NCBI GenBank assembly: GCA_029007825.1
Contig: JAQXIO010000066.1
Coordinates: forward strand, 1 to 55,045
DNA from: Bacteroidales bacterium
Lineage (GTDB): Bacteria > Bacteroidota > Bacteroidia > Bacteroidales > JAQXIO01
Reading direction: 5' to 3'
Length of the DNA stretch: 55,045 nucleotides
Shown: positions 1 to 8,707 of the stretch, one piece after another
Position numbering within the stretch: the stretch's first letter is position 1
How the letters are laid out: each line of letters begins with the position of its first letter
Notes under the pieces: model-generated
The model's input: the letters and a program-made list of their open reading frames with translations, nothing else
What the model was told of the DNA's origin: nothing
The model's database searches: none
Position numbers and translations under genes: made by a program

Positions 1-174
1 CAAGACCCCAGAATACAAGGTAATGGAATTATTTTCGATAACTATTCTTATACAGGAAAAGAACGTATGGCCTGGGAGCGGATGAAAAACGGAGAAGTGC
101 TAAAATTAGGATTTCTCAGCGAGACCGATTTCGAACCGCAAGCTTCGGGCTTAGAAGTCACATGGGAAGAATAA
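1..174 (+). CDS. 3' end of an unidentified protein (partial)
   Basis: An open frame runs from the first base of the window to a TAA at 172-174, giving 57 residues that end in EVTWEE. The frame has no internal stop and reads like ordinary coding sequence, with many acidic and aromatic residues and a GNGIIFDNYSYTG stretch. I do not recognise the family and too little is present to assign a function. The 213 bases that follow, up to 387, are AT-rich and show no gene, tRNA or clear terminator. The next gene points toward it (convergent). Confidence 0.6.
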   Translation, partial: QDPRIQGNGIIFDNYSYTGKERMAWERMKNGEVLKLGFLSETDFEPQASGLEVTWEE

Positions 175-387
175 TCTTTCCCGTATTTTTAATTATCTTT
201 CTAAAAACAATTATATATCTCCAAGATATAAAAGTGCATTTTACATAATCAGAGTCACAAACATAAAATCAAGAATGCTCCGATAGTCATAGGAACATCA
301 TAAAAGAACGCTCTCTATTGATACAACGAGCAAGAGGAAGTAACCACCTCATATTGAATCGGAATACTGCGCAAGTCAGTTCTAATT

Positions 388-3300
388 TTATTCTATCCGT
401 ACTTTTACAGTCTTTTTCATTTTTTCATTGCTGAAAAGAAGTACGTAAACGCCGGATACATATGACGACATGGGTAACGTATATTCATATACTCCTGCTA
501 TATTCTTTGTCACGAGCAAACTTCCTTTCGTATCGAACAGAGAAAGCGTTTTCCAGTTATCCGATGAGAAACGGATTGTCAGAACCGATTTATTACCGGT
601 CACGGTGACATATTCTCCGCTTGTTTGGATGTCGTCAACCAAGGTCATAAGGCAATCTTTTTCATAAGGTTCCGATTCGTTAAAGGGCGGTCCATATACA
701 TAAAATCTATTTCCATCTTCATCCATACTACTCAACATTTGCATATATCCCCAACAAACGGGAATAGGTAAAAATGATTTTAGTGGCCCATTTACCGAGC
801 CTATCCCTTCTACCCATACATCATCGCCATTATATTCACACGACATAAAAATTCTTTTTCTTAATTTTCCTCCAATTTCAATACTGTCAACTTCTAATGC
901 TGTTAATTTGCCACCATAAGAATTATCTGCTGCTGCAATCGTATCTCCTTTTTCCAATGAGAAATCATATAATAAAATCTCTTTTCCATCAGTAAAGTCG
1001 TATTGTCCATAAATACGATATTCATCAAAAGAATTAGTACAATCATTACCGTCAGACGGTTCAACAGGTTTAAAATAGATCCTTTTCTTCCATTGACGTA
1101 TCCCACCAATACAACAATGTTCAGAATCCGGACTACAATCGTCGCCTATTAAAAATTTCTTATAGGTTCTACCATTCAAAACCATATTGTCTTTAGTAAC
1201 TACAAAAGAGGTAAAATATCCCGCTTCAGGAAACCAAGCCTCCCACGAACAAGACGGATGATGATACTCCAACCATTGAATCCGCACCTCCGGAAATTCA
1301 TTAACAGGTACAAACTTGGCAGTCAATGTTTCTGATTTCGTTACAGTATATGAATAATCGGTATTATCCGATATTTTTTTATCTCCGTCATACCAACCAT
1401 TAAAAGCAAAACCATCGGCAGGCTCTGCTTTTATTTCCACGACCGTATTTGCTTCATAATAATTTTCTCCTGTTAAAATACCTCCATTATCCGGTTGCGA
1501 TTGTAAAGTAAGAAAACTGAGATCATTATCTTTTACTTCGATATCTTCAATCGTCATACTATTTTCGCCCTCATTCACAAGCCGAAGGGCAAACAAAGCA
1601 TCTGCGGGCATGTCAAATATAATACGCGGTGCGGTCTGTACTTCCGAGCCTGCTTTTATGTCTAAAGTTGTAATCGAATCACCACCCAGACAAACCAATA
1701 ATTTTGTGGATGAAGTAGCTTTGTAACGTATGGTCATAAGCGCTTTTTGTTCCGACGAATGAAGTATATTATACGATATCCACTCTTTCGATGGCAAGTT
1801 ATAACCTTTGGTGCGGTCGTGCTGTCCGGAGTTGTTCAGTTTCCAACCGACCTTATGGGCATCGAAATCACCACCTTTTATCGTTACAGGAAGACGACGC
1901 CCCATTTCGCAGAGATCACGGTCGGAAGAACGGAGCGCATCTATCGCTTTCATTTTATAGGTATCCGCACTATCGACGGACGATATAAATTTCCAACGGT
2001 AATCGTGATTGAGGACGTAGTAACAGAACAGCTCACCGCCTTTTTTATTATAAGCCTGATGGTGCTCGATCATTTCATCAAAAATACGAGGATCGTTCCA
2101 CACTATATCGCCAATCGGATTACTTCCGCTTCCGCCGAGCGCATCACCGAATCCGGGACCTCCTTCATAAAGCACATAATGGAGTCCGAATGCTGCACAC
2201 ATAGTTGCATCGTATTTACAACTTTTTTCCGCCCAAACCTGAGGATCGAAATCGTTGCTATCCCAAATATTATCGAGTGTCGCATTGTCTGCCGGCGAAT
2301 AATATCCTGCCGGACCTCCACCCCAGAAAACATCTTTCACGGAACGGTTCTGTACCGTCCGCAGATAACCGTCAATGTAATTCAATCCCGCTAATCCCCA
2401 ATCGTTCATATTTCCACCGGAGGCTTGCCAACAGAATACAGGACGTATCCGCTGCATCATTTGCTCGTCTCCGAACGTCGAACGGAATATGTCGCTTACC
2501 TGTGCCCCACGAAGTGCAACGCGCCGTTTCGCCAATGTCCATTTTTCCTGTTCTGCCGTCTCACTCGTAAAAGCTCCATCGTAATTGAGAGGATCATCTT
2601 TACCGAATATCTGAACATAACGTACCGCTTCATCCGCATTCCACCCGCCCTGACTGAATCCCGGACCTGTATTCCATACTTCATTGCTGTATTCAACATA
2701 CAATTTCCGGTCAGGATTCAACGGCATATCCCTAAATAGTTCAGCTAATGCCATAACATACCGGTCAACTGCTTTATGTGGTATATTTATCCATGGATCG
2801 GTTCCAGTTTCATTCGATAATCGTATCACATACTCCCATGACATTCCTTTTGCCTGAGATTGTTCCGGCAAAACACGATCTTCCCAGAATTCCAAAGGAC
2901 TCGAATTGGTTTCGGTAGGGTCCATGTAACGCACCACATCGAAACGGGAAAGAACGGCTTTCAGGTTCCGGTCAAATACCTCATTTATGTCATGGCTTGT
3001 TTCGGAACCTTCAGCTATAGGGCGCATAAGCTTTACATTTGAAATTCCTTTCTTTACAAAGACACTTCCCTGCTTCGTATTCGTAAACTTTAAACGCAGC
3101 GCATTTCCCGGTTTTGCAAAATACAATTCAGCCGTTGTTTTATCTGATTCCGGATCGTATTTTTTATTTCGTATCTCAACACTCGTCCACTCTGCCGAAA
3201 TATCAGCCGAACCGTCAAACGAAAGCCGATAAACGCCGCTTCGATGATCGAATCCATGCCAGACAACTACACCTGCATCTTCCAAAGGCCAACCGTTTTT

Positions 3301-3495
3301 ATCGACGGAGACGCTTCCGCTACCAAAAGCAAGTTTTTCAAAATCTCGCCGCGTCATCATCGCATCGGCAAATATAGGCGTCATATAATCTTTCGCCCAA
3401 TGAAGGTTTATCGAAGTCTTATTTTTCTCTCCGGCATAAACAGAAGGCATTAAGAGTAATCCTATCAAAAGCAAAAAAAGATATTTTCCATTCAT
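388..3495 (-). CDS. Secreted glycosidase-like protein with InlB-type repeat and type IX secretion sorting domain
   Basis: This is a 1035-residue exported protein. Residues 1-21 form a signal peptide ending VYA. Residues about 165-530 resemble a clan GH-A type TIM barrel seen in proteins often annotated as cellulose-binding: KLYVEYSNEVWN at 264-275 offers an Asn-Glu acid/base pair (N271, E272), and VLYEGG at 441-446 offers a nucleophile candidate (E444). Residues about 662-728 match a divergent InlB B-repeat (FNGWYDGD...LTAKF). A Cys-containing region of unknown fold follows (730-950). The last 80 residues look like a T9SS type A sorting domain, with SLFDTKGSLL and SGVYVLLFSNEK before a basic tail. 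Export by the type IX system and cell-surface or extracellular action follow from that domain. The substrate is unknown; catalytic residues are inferred from motif position only. No SusC/D genes are adjacent. Confidence 0.8.
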   Translation of the reverse strand: MNGKYLFLLLIGLLLMPSVYAGEKNKTSINLHWAKDYMTPIFADAMMTRRDFEKLAFGSGSVSVDKNGWPLEDAGVVVWHGFDHRSGVYRLSFDGSADISAEWTSVEIRNKKYDPESDKTTAELYFAKPGNALRLKFTNTKQGSVFVKKGISNVKLMRPIAEGSETSHDINEVFDRNLKAVLSRFDVVRYMDPTETNSSPLEFWEDRVLPEQSQAKGMSWEYVIRLSNETGTDPWINIPHKAVDRYVMALAELFRDMPLNPDRKLYVEYSNEVWNTGPGFSQGGWNADEAVRYVQIFGKDDPLNYDGAFTSETAEQEKWTLAKRRVALRGAQVSDIFRSTFGDEQMMQRIRPVFCWQASGGNMNDWGLAGLNYIDGYLRTVQNRSVKDVFWGGGPAGYYSPADNATLDNIWDSNDFDPQVWAEKSCKYDATMCAAFGLHYVLYEGGPGFGDALGGSGSNPIGDIVWNDPRIFDEMIEHHQAYNKKGGELFCYYVLNHDYRWKFISSVDSADTYKMKAIDALRSSDRDLCEMGRRLPVTIKGGDFDAHKVGWKLNNSGQHDRTKGYNLPSKEWISYNILHSSEQKALMTIRYKATSSTKLLVCLGGDSITTLDIKAGSEVQTAPRIIFDMPADALFALRLVNEGENSMTIEDIEVKDNDLSFLTLQSQPDNGGILTGENYYEANTVVEIKAEPADGFAFNGWYDGDKKISDNTDYSYTVTKSETLTAKFVPVNEFPEVRIQWLEYHHPSCSWEAWFPEAGYFTSFVVTKDNMVLNGRTYKKFLIGDDCSPDSEHCCIGGIRQWKKRIYFKPVEPSDGNDCTNSFDEYRIYGQYDFTDGKEILLYDFSLEKGDTIAAADNSYGGKLTALEVDSIEIGGKLRKRIFMSCEYNGDDVWVEGIGSVNGPLKSFLPIPVCWGYMQMLSSMDEDGNRFYVYGPPFNESEPYEKDCLMTLVDDIQTSGEYVTVTGNKSVLTIRFSSDNWKTLSLFDTKGSLLVTKNIAGVYEYTLPMSSYVSGVYVLLFSNEKMKKTVKVRIE

Positions 3496-3559
3496 AATAA
3501 TTCGGTATAAGATCAGGTCTTTTCGATTATAATAAAAAAGTGTTTTACCGGAAAGATGA

Positions 3560-3726
3560 TTTATTTCAATCTATAAATTGCCTGCAATAAACACCGTATT
3601 TCAACATAATTCAAGCATGCTTGATTTTGCGTTCAGCTTGCAGTTTATTTTAATCTGTAAAGAGCTTGGAATAAACGCTTCGCCTCAGCATAATCAAACA
3701 AGTTTGCTTCTGCATTCGGCTTGCAG
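3560..3726. repeat. Two tandem units (84 and 83 bp) of an intergenic palindromic repeat
   Basis: Unit 1 is 3560-3643 and unit 2 is 3644-3726. Both begin TTTATTT(C/T)AATCT and end TTCAGCTTGCAG or TTCGGCTTGCAG, with a central imperfect inverted repeat around CAAGCATGCTTG or CAAACAAGTTTG. A third unit lies at 5235-5318. The first 28 bases of unit 1 recur almost exactly at 11966-11993. There is no reading frame. These units account for most of the 307-base gene-free stretch 3496-3802; the rest is AT-rich and I see nothing else in it. Confidence 0.8.
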
Positions 3727-3802
3727 CTTATTTTAACAAGATACAAATATATGAATACTTTTATATTTTATTAATAAAAGTATCTATATTTCAACCGACT
3801 AA

Positions 3803-4975
3803 CTACCTCAACTTATTGCGTTCAAAGTATTTTGCAGTATAAAGTTCAAAGACGGCCAGCCCGATAATAATCAGGATCAATCCGAGTATATAGGTGGCCG
3901 TATAATTCAGCCAGCCGGCAACGGCTCCTCCTAACAGGACACCCAATCCTACACCCAAATCCCATGAGGTATAATAGGTCGCATTTGCCGTTCCACGCTG
4001 ATTGTGCGGTGCCAGATTGATAAACATCGTCTGAAACGAGGGACAAATAAATCCGTAGGCTAAACCGATAAGTACTGCAGCAATATAGAAAAACAACTTG
4101 TTTTGCAACCATATAAAGCATGCAAAGCCTACAATCAGCAATAGTATGCCTATCAGGATAAGTCGGGTTATATATCCTTTATTCAAGAATTTACCTGCGG
4201 TAAAACGCGACAAGATAAGACCAACAGCAAGACAGACAAAGAAAAGGCTGGCTCCGGCAGTCAATCCTATTTCATCTTGCGCATACATTGCAACATAGGT
4301 ACTCAGTATGCCATAACCGAAAGAGAAAAGAAGCAATGTCAGTGCTCCGGGTATTCCCTTTATGAGTAAGAAGCGATCTAAAGAGAGCGTCTTATCGGGT
4401 GTTATCTTCTTTTTCGGGGCTTTTATCAACGTAACGCTCACGAATCCAATCAATCCCCCCAGAAAAGAAGTTAGAAATATATAGTCGTAATTTCCAAAAC
4501 TGTCCAGAAGAGAAAGAGATGCTACGGGCCCCAATGCAGTAGCCAGATTGGTGGATATTCCGAAATACCCGATGCCTTCTCCCCTACGCGCAGAAGGCAT
4601 AATATCCAGAGCCAGCGTATTGCTGGAAACCGTAACCATACCAAAAGCCAAGCCGTGTGTGGCGCGTATTATGGTAAAGAGTAAAAGCGTGCCGGCAAAA
4701 ATATAGCCCAGAAAATAGGTTATAAATATAAAATAGCAAATCAACAGCAACGGCTTACGTGAAAAGGCATCTACCATAAATCCTGCAAAAGGCCTGAAAA
4801 GCAAAGCCATAACGGTATAGGAAGCAAGCACCAGACCGGTAACGGCTCTATCGGTAGAAAAGACTTCGGCCAGATACATAGGGAGTATCGGAAGTAGAAG
4901 ATAAAAAGCGAAAAACATCATAAAGTTTCCAAAGCATGCAGCAACGAAACCAGGCGTCCATAATTTATCTTTCAT
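3803..4975 (-). CDS. MFS transporter (drug or sugar efflux type)
   Basis: A 390-residue protein with about twelve hydrophobic segments, typical in length for a 12-TM major facilitator. The loop between TM2 and TM3 carries RPFAGFMVDAFSRKPLL, the usual MFS motif A region (G-x-x-x-D-R/S-x-x-R/K). The frame extends to a TTG at 4993, but I chose the ATG at 4975 because a -7 promoter box at 5001-5008 would put the transcript start near 4995, and because the N-terminus MKDKLWTPGF fits the family. The substrate cannot be read from sequence; polyspecific efflux is the family default. It is a single gene on the minus strand, flanked on both sides by repeat-rich intergenic DNA. Confidence 0.85.
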   Translation of the reverse strand: MKDKLWTPGFVAACFGNFMMFFAFYLLLPILPMYLAEVFSTDRAVTGLVLASYTVMALLFRPFAGFMVDAFSRKPLLLICYFIFITYFLGYIFAGTLLLFTIIRATHGLAFGMVTVSSNTLALDIMPSARRGEGIGYFGISTNLATALGPVASLSLLDSFGNYDYIFLTSFLGGLIGFVSVTLIKAPKKKITPDKTLSLDRFLLIKGIPGALTLLLFSFGYGILSTYVAMYAQDEIGLTAGASLFFVCLAVGLILSRFTAGKFLNKGYITRLILIGILLLIVGFACFIWLQNKLFFYIAAVLIGLAYGFICPSFQTMFINLAPHNQRGTANATYYTSWDLGVGLGVLLGGAVAGWLNYTATYILGLILIIIGLAVFELYTAKYFERNKLR

Positions 4976-5000
4976 ATATCCTATCTTTGACAAGGGTGTA

Positions 5001-5008
5001 CAAAGGTA
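5001..5008 (-). promoter_or_regulatory. -7 promoter box for the MFS gene
   Basis: On the minus strand the sequence reads TACCTTTG, an exact match to the Bacteroidota -7 consensus TAnnTTTG, about 26 bases before the ATG at 4975. No clear TTTG -33 box is found at the expected spacing. It supports the ATG over the upstream TTG as start. Confidence 0.55.
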
Positions 5009-5036
5009 TTCCTTTTTCCGTATATTCTCTGAATAT

Positions 5037-5480
5037 ATGGTTGTTCCTCTATAATTTTTGAAAACGAGTCTTTGCGATTGTTTCCGACTTGCATATTTTT
5101 CATAAAATACGGAGTACGTCTCGAAAAGCCTTCAGCATAGCTCCCGCTTTTTCCGGGTTTTCGCTATCTTTGCTGAATAATCAGGATGTGCTCCGGCAAT
5201 CTTTGAGAACAAATTACCCCGATTGCATCCGGTTTTTATTTTAAACTGTAAAAAGTTTGCAATAAACGCTGCGCCTCAGCATAATTCAAGCTTGCTTGAA
5301 TCTGCGTTCGGCTTGCTGTTTATTTTAATTTAAAGAGTCTGAGAGGTGACACTCCGAACAAAATAATAAAAAATGTCGATTTCATCTCCCGGTTTTTTTA
5401 CAAGAAGAAGGTAGGATACGCCCGGACAATCTTAAAAAACAAGTTCTCACGATTGCTCCCGGCTTTCACTATATTTATAG
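5037..5480. repeat. Cluster of degenerate palindromic repeats filling the 513-base intergenic region
   Basis: At least five diverged copies of one hairpin-like element lie end to end: about 5037-5100, 5101-5173, 5183-5234, 5235-5318 and 5412-5480. Copies at 5183 and 5412 align directly (GGAT..GC.CCGG.CAATCTT...AACAA.TT...CGATTGC..CCGG). The copy at 5128-5173 ends CGCTATCTTTGC and the last ends CACTATATTTATAG; both look like a -7 box (TATCTTTG at 5165-5172, TATATTTA at 5470-5477). The last lies 11 bases before the ATG of the TSCPD gene and may drive it. Nothing else is visible in 4976-5488. Confidence 0.65.
5235..5318. repeat. Best-preserved 84-bp unit of the palindromic repeat
   Basis: This copy matches the tandem units at 3560-3726 and has the cleanest palindrome: ATTCAAGC, two bases, GCTTGAAT (5283-5300), flanked by GCCTCAGCA and TGCGTTCGGC, which also pair in part. 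The unit is again followed by TTTATTTTAAT, as though a further unit once began there. Confidence 0.8.
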
Positions 5481-5488
5481 TCTGGACC

Positions 5489-5746
5489 ATGAAACAAGAG
5501 ATATTATACAAAACAAAGGGTGGTGTCTGTTCAAAACAGATAAAGATCACGGTTAACGACGAAACGATCGACGAGGTTGCCTTTTCAGGGGGATGCCACG
5601 GAAATACTACAGGTATTTCCGCTTTAATAAAGGGTATGAATATAAAAGAAGCAATCGGACGTTTAGAAGGAATAAATTGCCGCGGACTCGGCACTTCCTG
5701 TCCTGACCAACTGGCTCAAGCGTTGAAACAATATATAAACGATTAA
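5489..5746 (+). CDS. TSCPD domain protein, TIGR03905 family
   Basis: A small 85-residue protein of unknown role. It has the TSCPD signature: GGVCSKQI near the N-terminus, FSGGCHGNTTGI in the middle and RGLGTSCPDQLAQAL near the C-terminus, with three conserved Cys that could bind metal. The frame opens at a TTG (5453), but the ATG at 5489 gives the usual MKQEILYKTKGG start and lies just after a -7-like box. Families with this domain are also found fused to ribonucleotide reductases, where the function is thought to be nucleic-acid or metal binding; for the stand-alone form no function is established. It is a lone gene between repeat-rich DNA and the metal efflux operon. Confidence 0.85.
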   Translation: MKQEILYKTKGGVCSKQIKITVNDETIDEVAFSGGCHGNTTGISALIKGMNIKEAIGRLEGINCRGLGTSCPDQLAQALKQYIND

Positions 5747-5825
5747 ATTTTATTAATCATCATATCGGGCGTTACCGGGTGTTCAAGGATTTTTCCTATT
5801 TTTACGATGCACATCAAAACCGAAG

Positions 5826-6203
5826 ATGAAAAATAAAAGGAGTGTAACATATTCTTTTCTCACCCGGCTGTTCTGCTTTTTTCTGGCCGTACATCTTCTG
5901 AATATCAGTTTCGACGATAACGATACCAATTCTGCACGTTTTTATTCCAAAAATAAACCGGAGAATGTTATCGAGACTGTTATGGAAGCAGTATTGGTGC
6001 ATTTTTTCAATATCACGATTCCCGATAACAAACAGGATAGTGGCGTTACTACTTCGGCTCATATGGACATTATATTCGAGCCGTATGAAATCACGCTGCA
6101 TCCTTTTACCATACTTCTTACACGTCCTTATACCTCTTTCGGCGAAAAACTGTTAGAGCGTTCATGTGACTTAAACCTACCTCCTCCGGAAATAGTGGCA
6201 TAA
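5826..6203 (+). CDS. Hypothetical protein leading the RND efflux operon
   Basis: A 125-residue protein that I cannot place in a family. Residues about 8-27 (YSFLTRLFCFFLAVHLLNIS) form a hydrophobic stretch that could be a signal peptide or single anchor; the rest is polar, with a DDNDTNS segment, several His and a C-terminal PPPEIVA. It starts 79 bases after the TSCPD gene and precedes tolC by 122 bases on the same strand, so it may be the first gene of the efflux operon. Codon use looks normal. It could be a small periplasmic accessory or metal sensor; that is guesswork based only on position. Confidence 0.55.
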   Translation: MKNKRSVTYSFLTRLFCFFLAVHLLNISFDDNDTNSARFYSKNKPENVIETVMEAVLVHFFNITIPDNKQDSGVTTSAHMDIIFEPYEITLHPFTILLTRPYTSFGEKLLERSCDLNLPPPEIVA

Positions 6204-6325
6204 ATATTTTATTTACCCGGACAATGCCCATATGTTCCACTCAAAGAGAGGAATATATCTTTTCCATGTAGTATCGGGACTCGCCGGATGTATCTTTTTA
6301 TTTATCACTATTTTATTCCTAAAAA

Positions 6326-7576
6326 ATGAGAACAAATCGCATTTTCGGAATAATGCTGTGTATGTGTCTATTTTTTACCGTAAGGGGGCAGGTGTTATAC
6401 CTGAAAGATGCACGCAAAGCATTTACCGAGCATAATCTGTGGCTGCTGGCTCAAAAAGAGCGTATTACAATGCAAGAGGCTCTTGTGCTACAGAGTAAAC
6501 TATGGGACAGCCCTGTAGCTACTATCGAGCAAATCGTCTATAATCCGGAAGCTAAAGCATGGTTCGGAAGCAAATCGCCCGAACAGTATGCTGTTTCTGT
6601 CGAACAATTACTTTATATCGGCCGTAAGAGAAACAAGGCTATCGAGCTTGCCCGACAAGAGAGCAAAGGGGCTTCCTTTCAATTTTACTTATTGTTAAAA
6701 GAATTAGACAGCGAGCTGTCCCAGACATTTACAGAGCTCTATTATACCAATTGCAAACTTAAGGTTTACGAATCTTCCAGCAAAAATATCGACCAGGTAA
6801 TAGACCGTATGGAACTCAACTCGAATCAGATAGCGACAAGCGAATTATTCCGGTTGAAGAGTTTCGTGGCTGATATGCAGAGTACGATTACCGAGCTTAA
6901 CGAGCGCCGGCACGAACTGCAATCAAAACTACGCATACTGACCGGTTTGGATTCGGTAGCTGCTCCTCATATCGACGAGTCTATTATCCCGACGATCGAC
7001 TGGACGCTGCAAAGGGCAGAGGATTTATACCAGACGGCATTAGCCAACCGTACCGAAGTACAGATCGATAAAAATAATATGGAACAGGCTCGTACATCGC
7101 TCGAACTGGAAAAAAGCCAACGCTGGGGTTCACCTACCCTCGGTGCGACTTATGATAGGGAGAGCAATGCTGTCCGCAATTACTGGGGATTATCGCTTTC
7201 CGTCCCGTTAGGATTATGGAATTCAAACAAGGGAAACATCCAGGCTGCCCGTTCCAGAATCAAGCAGACGGAGCTGGAAATGGAACAGGCTCAATTACTC
7301 TTACGCGAAGAGGTAGCAACGACGCTGGCTAAGGCTCAGGAACTTCAACATCTTTACCGGCAATATGCTGCACTCTTCACTCCTGAAACAGACGGTTTGC
7401 TGGAACGCCTATTGAATAATTATGCTCAACGGCATATCGGTCTGGTTGAGTTTCTCAATCATTATGAGGCGCTGCAGGACACCAGAATACAGTTTATCGA
7501 TACCAAATGCCGGTTCCTGGTACAGGCTCTCGAAATAAACCGTGTTGCAGGTACCTCTGTCTTTTCTTTCGAATAA
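6326..7576 (+). CDS. TolC-family outer-membrane efflux channel
   Basis: A 416-residue protein with a signal peptide at 1-22 ending VRGQ, followed by a long, mostly alpha-helical body rich in Glu, Gln and Leu. The duplicated outer membrane efflux protein architecture is visible: helical segments at about 100-210 and 290-390, and a strand-forming stretch near 260-285 (YWGLSLSVPLGLWNSNKGN) typical of CusC/CzcC-like proteins. It would form the outer-membrane exit duct of the tripartite pump with the two genes downstream. The gap to the adaptor gene is 24 bases, which fits an operon. A 67-codon frame overlaps its 5' end in another phase, but I do not consider that real. Confidence 0.9.
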   Translation: MRTNRIFGIMLCMCLFFTVRGQVLYLKDARKAFTEHNLWLLAQKERITMQEALVLQSKLWDSPVATIEQIVYNPEAKAWFGSKSPEQYAVSVEQLLYIGRKRNKAIELARQESKGASFQFYLLLKELDSELSQTFTELYYTNCKLKVYESSSKNIDQVIDRMELNSNQIATSELFRLKSFVADMQSTITELNERRHELQSKLRILTGLDSVAAPHIDESIIPTIDWTLQRAEDLYQTALANRTEVQIDKNNMEQARTSLELEKSQRWGSPTLGATYDRESNAVRNYWGLSLSVPLGLWNSNKGNIQAARSRIKQTELEMEQAQLLLREEVATTLAKAQELQHLYRQYAALFTPETDGLLERLLNNYAQRHIGLVEFLNHYEALQDTRIQFIDTKCRFLVQALEINRVAGTSVFSFE

Positions 7577-7600
7577 TCATTTCCATAAAAAACGAATCCA

Positions 7601-8707
7601 ATGAAATTAGTATATTTTTTATCGATTTTCGTTCTCACAAGCTGTTTCTATGCGTGCAAAAACAATCAGGAAACGAAAACCGAACAAAAGCAATCCCTTT
7701 TCGCCCCAACTCAATGGGTTTATCCGATAAAAGAGAATGTGATTCATGAACTACGGTGTTACGGTGAACTGGAATTCGACCAGAACAAAGTTGTACCAGT
7801 GTATGCTCCCACAGCCGGCGTCGCTGTCGAAGTGCCTGTAGAAACGGGTACTTATGTAAAAAAAGGAGATGTTCTTGCCGTTTTGCAGAGCAGCATGATT
7901 ACCGATTTGCAGCGAGAAGAGGTAGATGCCCGTTCCGACCTTGACCTTGCCAAACAAAACCGGGACTTAAGCAAAAAGATGTATGCCGACGGTTTCGCGT
8001 CACAAAAAGAGGTTCTCGAAGCAGAAAAAAGTGTAGAGAAGGCCAGCGTGAATGTAAAACGTATCGAGGAGTTGCTGCGCTTATACGGCGCTTCTTCTTT
8101 CTCAACGTACACGCTGAAAGCTCCCAAGGCAGGATATGTAGTGCAGCGTTCCATCAAACCGGGCATGATGGTGCGTGACAGTTATGAGAACCCGCTGTTC
8201 GTTATTTCCGAAATCAATACGATCTGGGTAATCGCTTACCTGTACCAAAGCGATATAGGGTTAGTGGAAAAAGACGATGAAGCGGAGATACGGGTAACCG
8301 GAATAAACGACACGATCAAAGGAAAAGTGAGCCGTATAACGAACTTCGTAGATAAAGCGAACAAATCGCTCCAAGTGATTATCGAGTTGTCAAATTTCAA
8401 CGAACGATTAAAACCGGGAATGTTCACCGAAGTTACCCTTCTCAGCAAAGACGAACGTCAGGTTTTACCAGCCATACCTACCGAGTCTATCGTTTTCTAT
8501 AATAATAAAAATTACGTTACCGTAATAGACAAAAACGACATGCCCCAACTTAAACTTGTAAAAACAGGTTTCCAAAGAGGTAATATGACTTATATTACGG
8601 AGGGTATCGATGAAAACGACCGCGTCGTTACCTATCTGCCTCTGCTCATTTTCCAGGAGTTATATAACCAGCAAAAGCAAATGTCCCATAATAAGCCTGC
8701 TCTATGA
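7601..8707 (+). CDS. RND efflux periplasmic adaptor lipoprotein (CusB/CzcB type)
   Basis: A 368-residue membrane fusion protein. The N-terminus carries a lipoprotein signal with LTSC (C15), so it is probably anchored in the inner membrane. The order is the usual one: a barrel-sandwich (lipoyl-like) half at about 65-100 (VYAPTAGVAVEVPVETGTYVKKGDVL), a helical hairpin at about 105-160 (DARSDLDLAKQN...EAEKSVEKASVNVKRIEELL), the second lipoyl half (TLKAPKAGYVVQRSIKPGMMV), then beta-barrel and membrane-proximal domains. It links the inner-membrane pump to TolC. Its stop overlaps the start of the pump gene by four bases (ATGA), implying translational coupling. No Met/His-rich metal-binding N-terminus like that of CusB is seen. 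Confidence 0.92.
   Translation: MKLVYFLSIFVLTSCFYACKNNQETKTEQKQSLFAPTQWVYPIKENVIHELRCYGELEFDQNKVVPVYAPTAGVAVEVPVETGTYVKKGDVLAVLQSSMITDLQREEVDARSDLDLAKQNRDLSKKMYADGFASQKEVLEAEKSVEKASVNVKRIEELLRLYGASSFSTYTLKAPKAGYVVQRSIKPGMMVRDSYENPLFVISEINTIWVIAYLYQSDIGLVEKDDEAEIRVTGINDTIKGKVSRITNFVDKANKSLQVIIELSNFNERLKPGMFTEVTLLSKDERQVLPAIPTESIVFYNNKNYVTVIDKNDMPQLKLVKTGFQRGNMTYITEGIDENDRVVTYLPLLIFQELYNQQKQMSHNKPAL

Noticed and set aside
1747..2394. Open frame of 215 codons on the plus strand inside the T9SS protein gene
   Set aside because: It is antisense to a gene with clear domains; its product has no recognisable domain or signal and an odd composition.
3560..3726. Tandem repeat considered as a CRISPR remnant
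   Set aside because: Two adjacent diverged 83-84 bp units with no spacers and no cas genes; fits the dispersed palindromic repeat family.
6232..6435. 67-codon frame with one hydrophobic segment just before tolC
   Set aside because: It overlaps the tolC signal peptide region by 110 bases in another frame. A small membrane protein cannot be excluded, but nothing supports it beyond the hydrophobic stretch.
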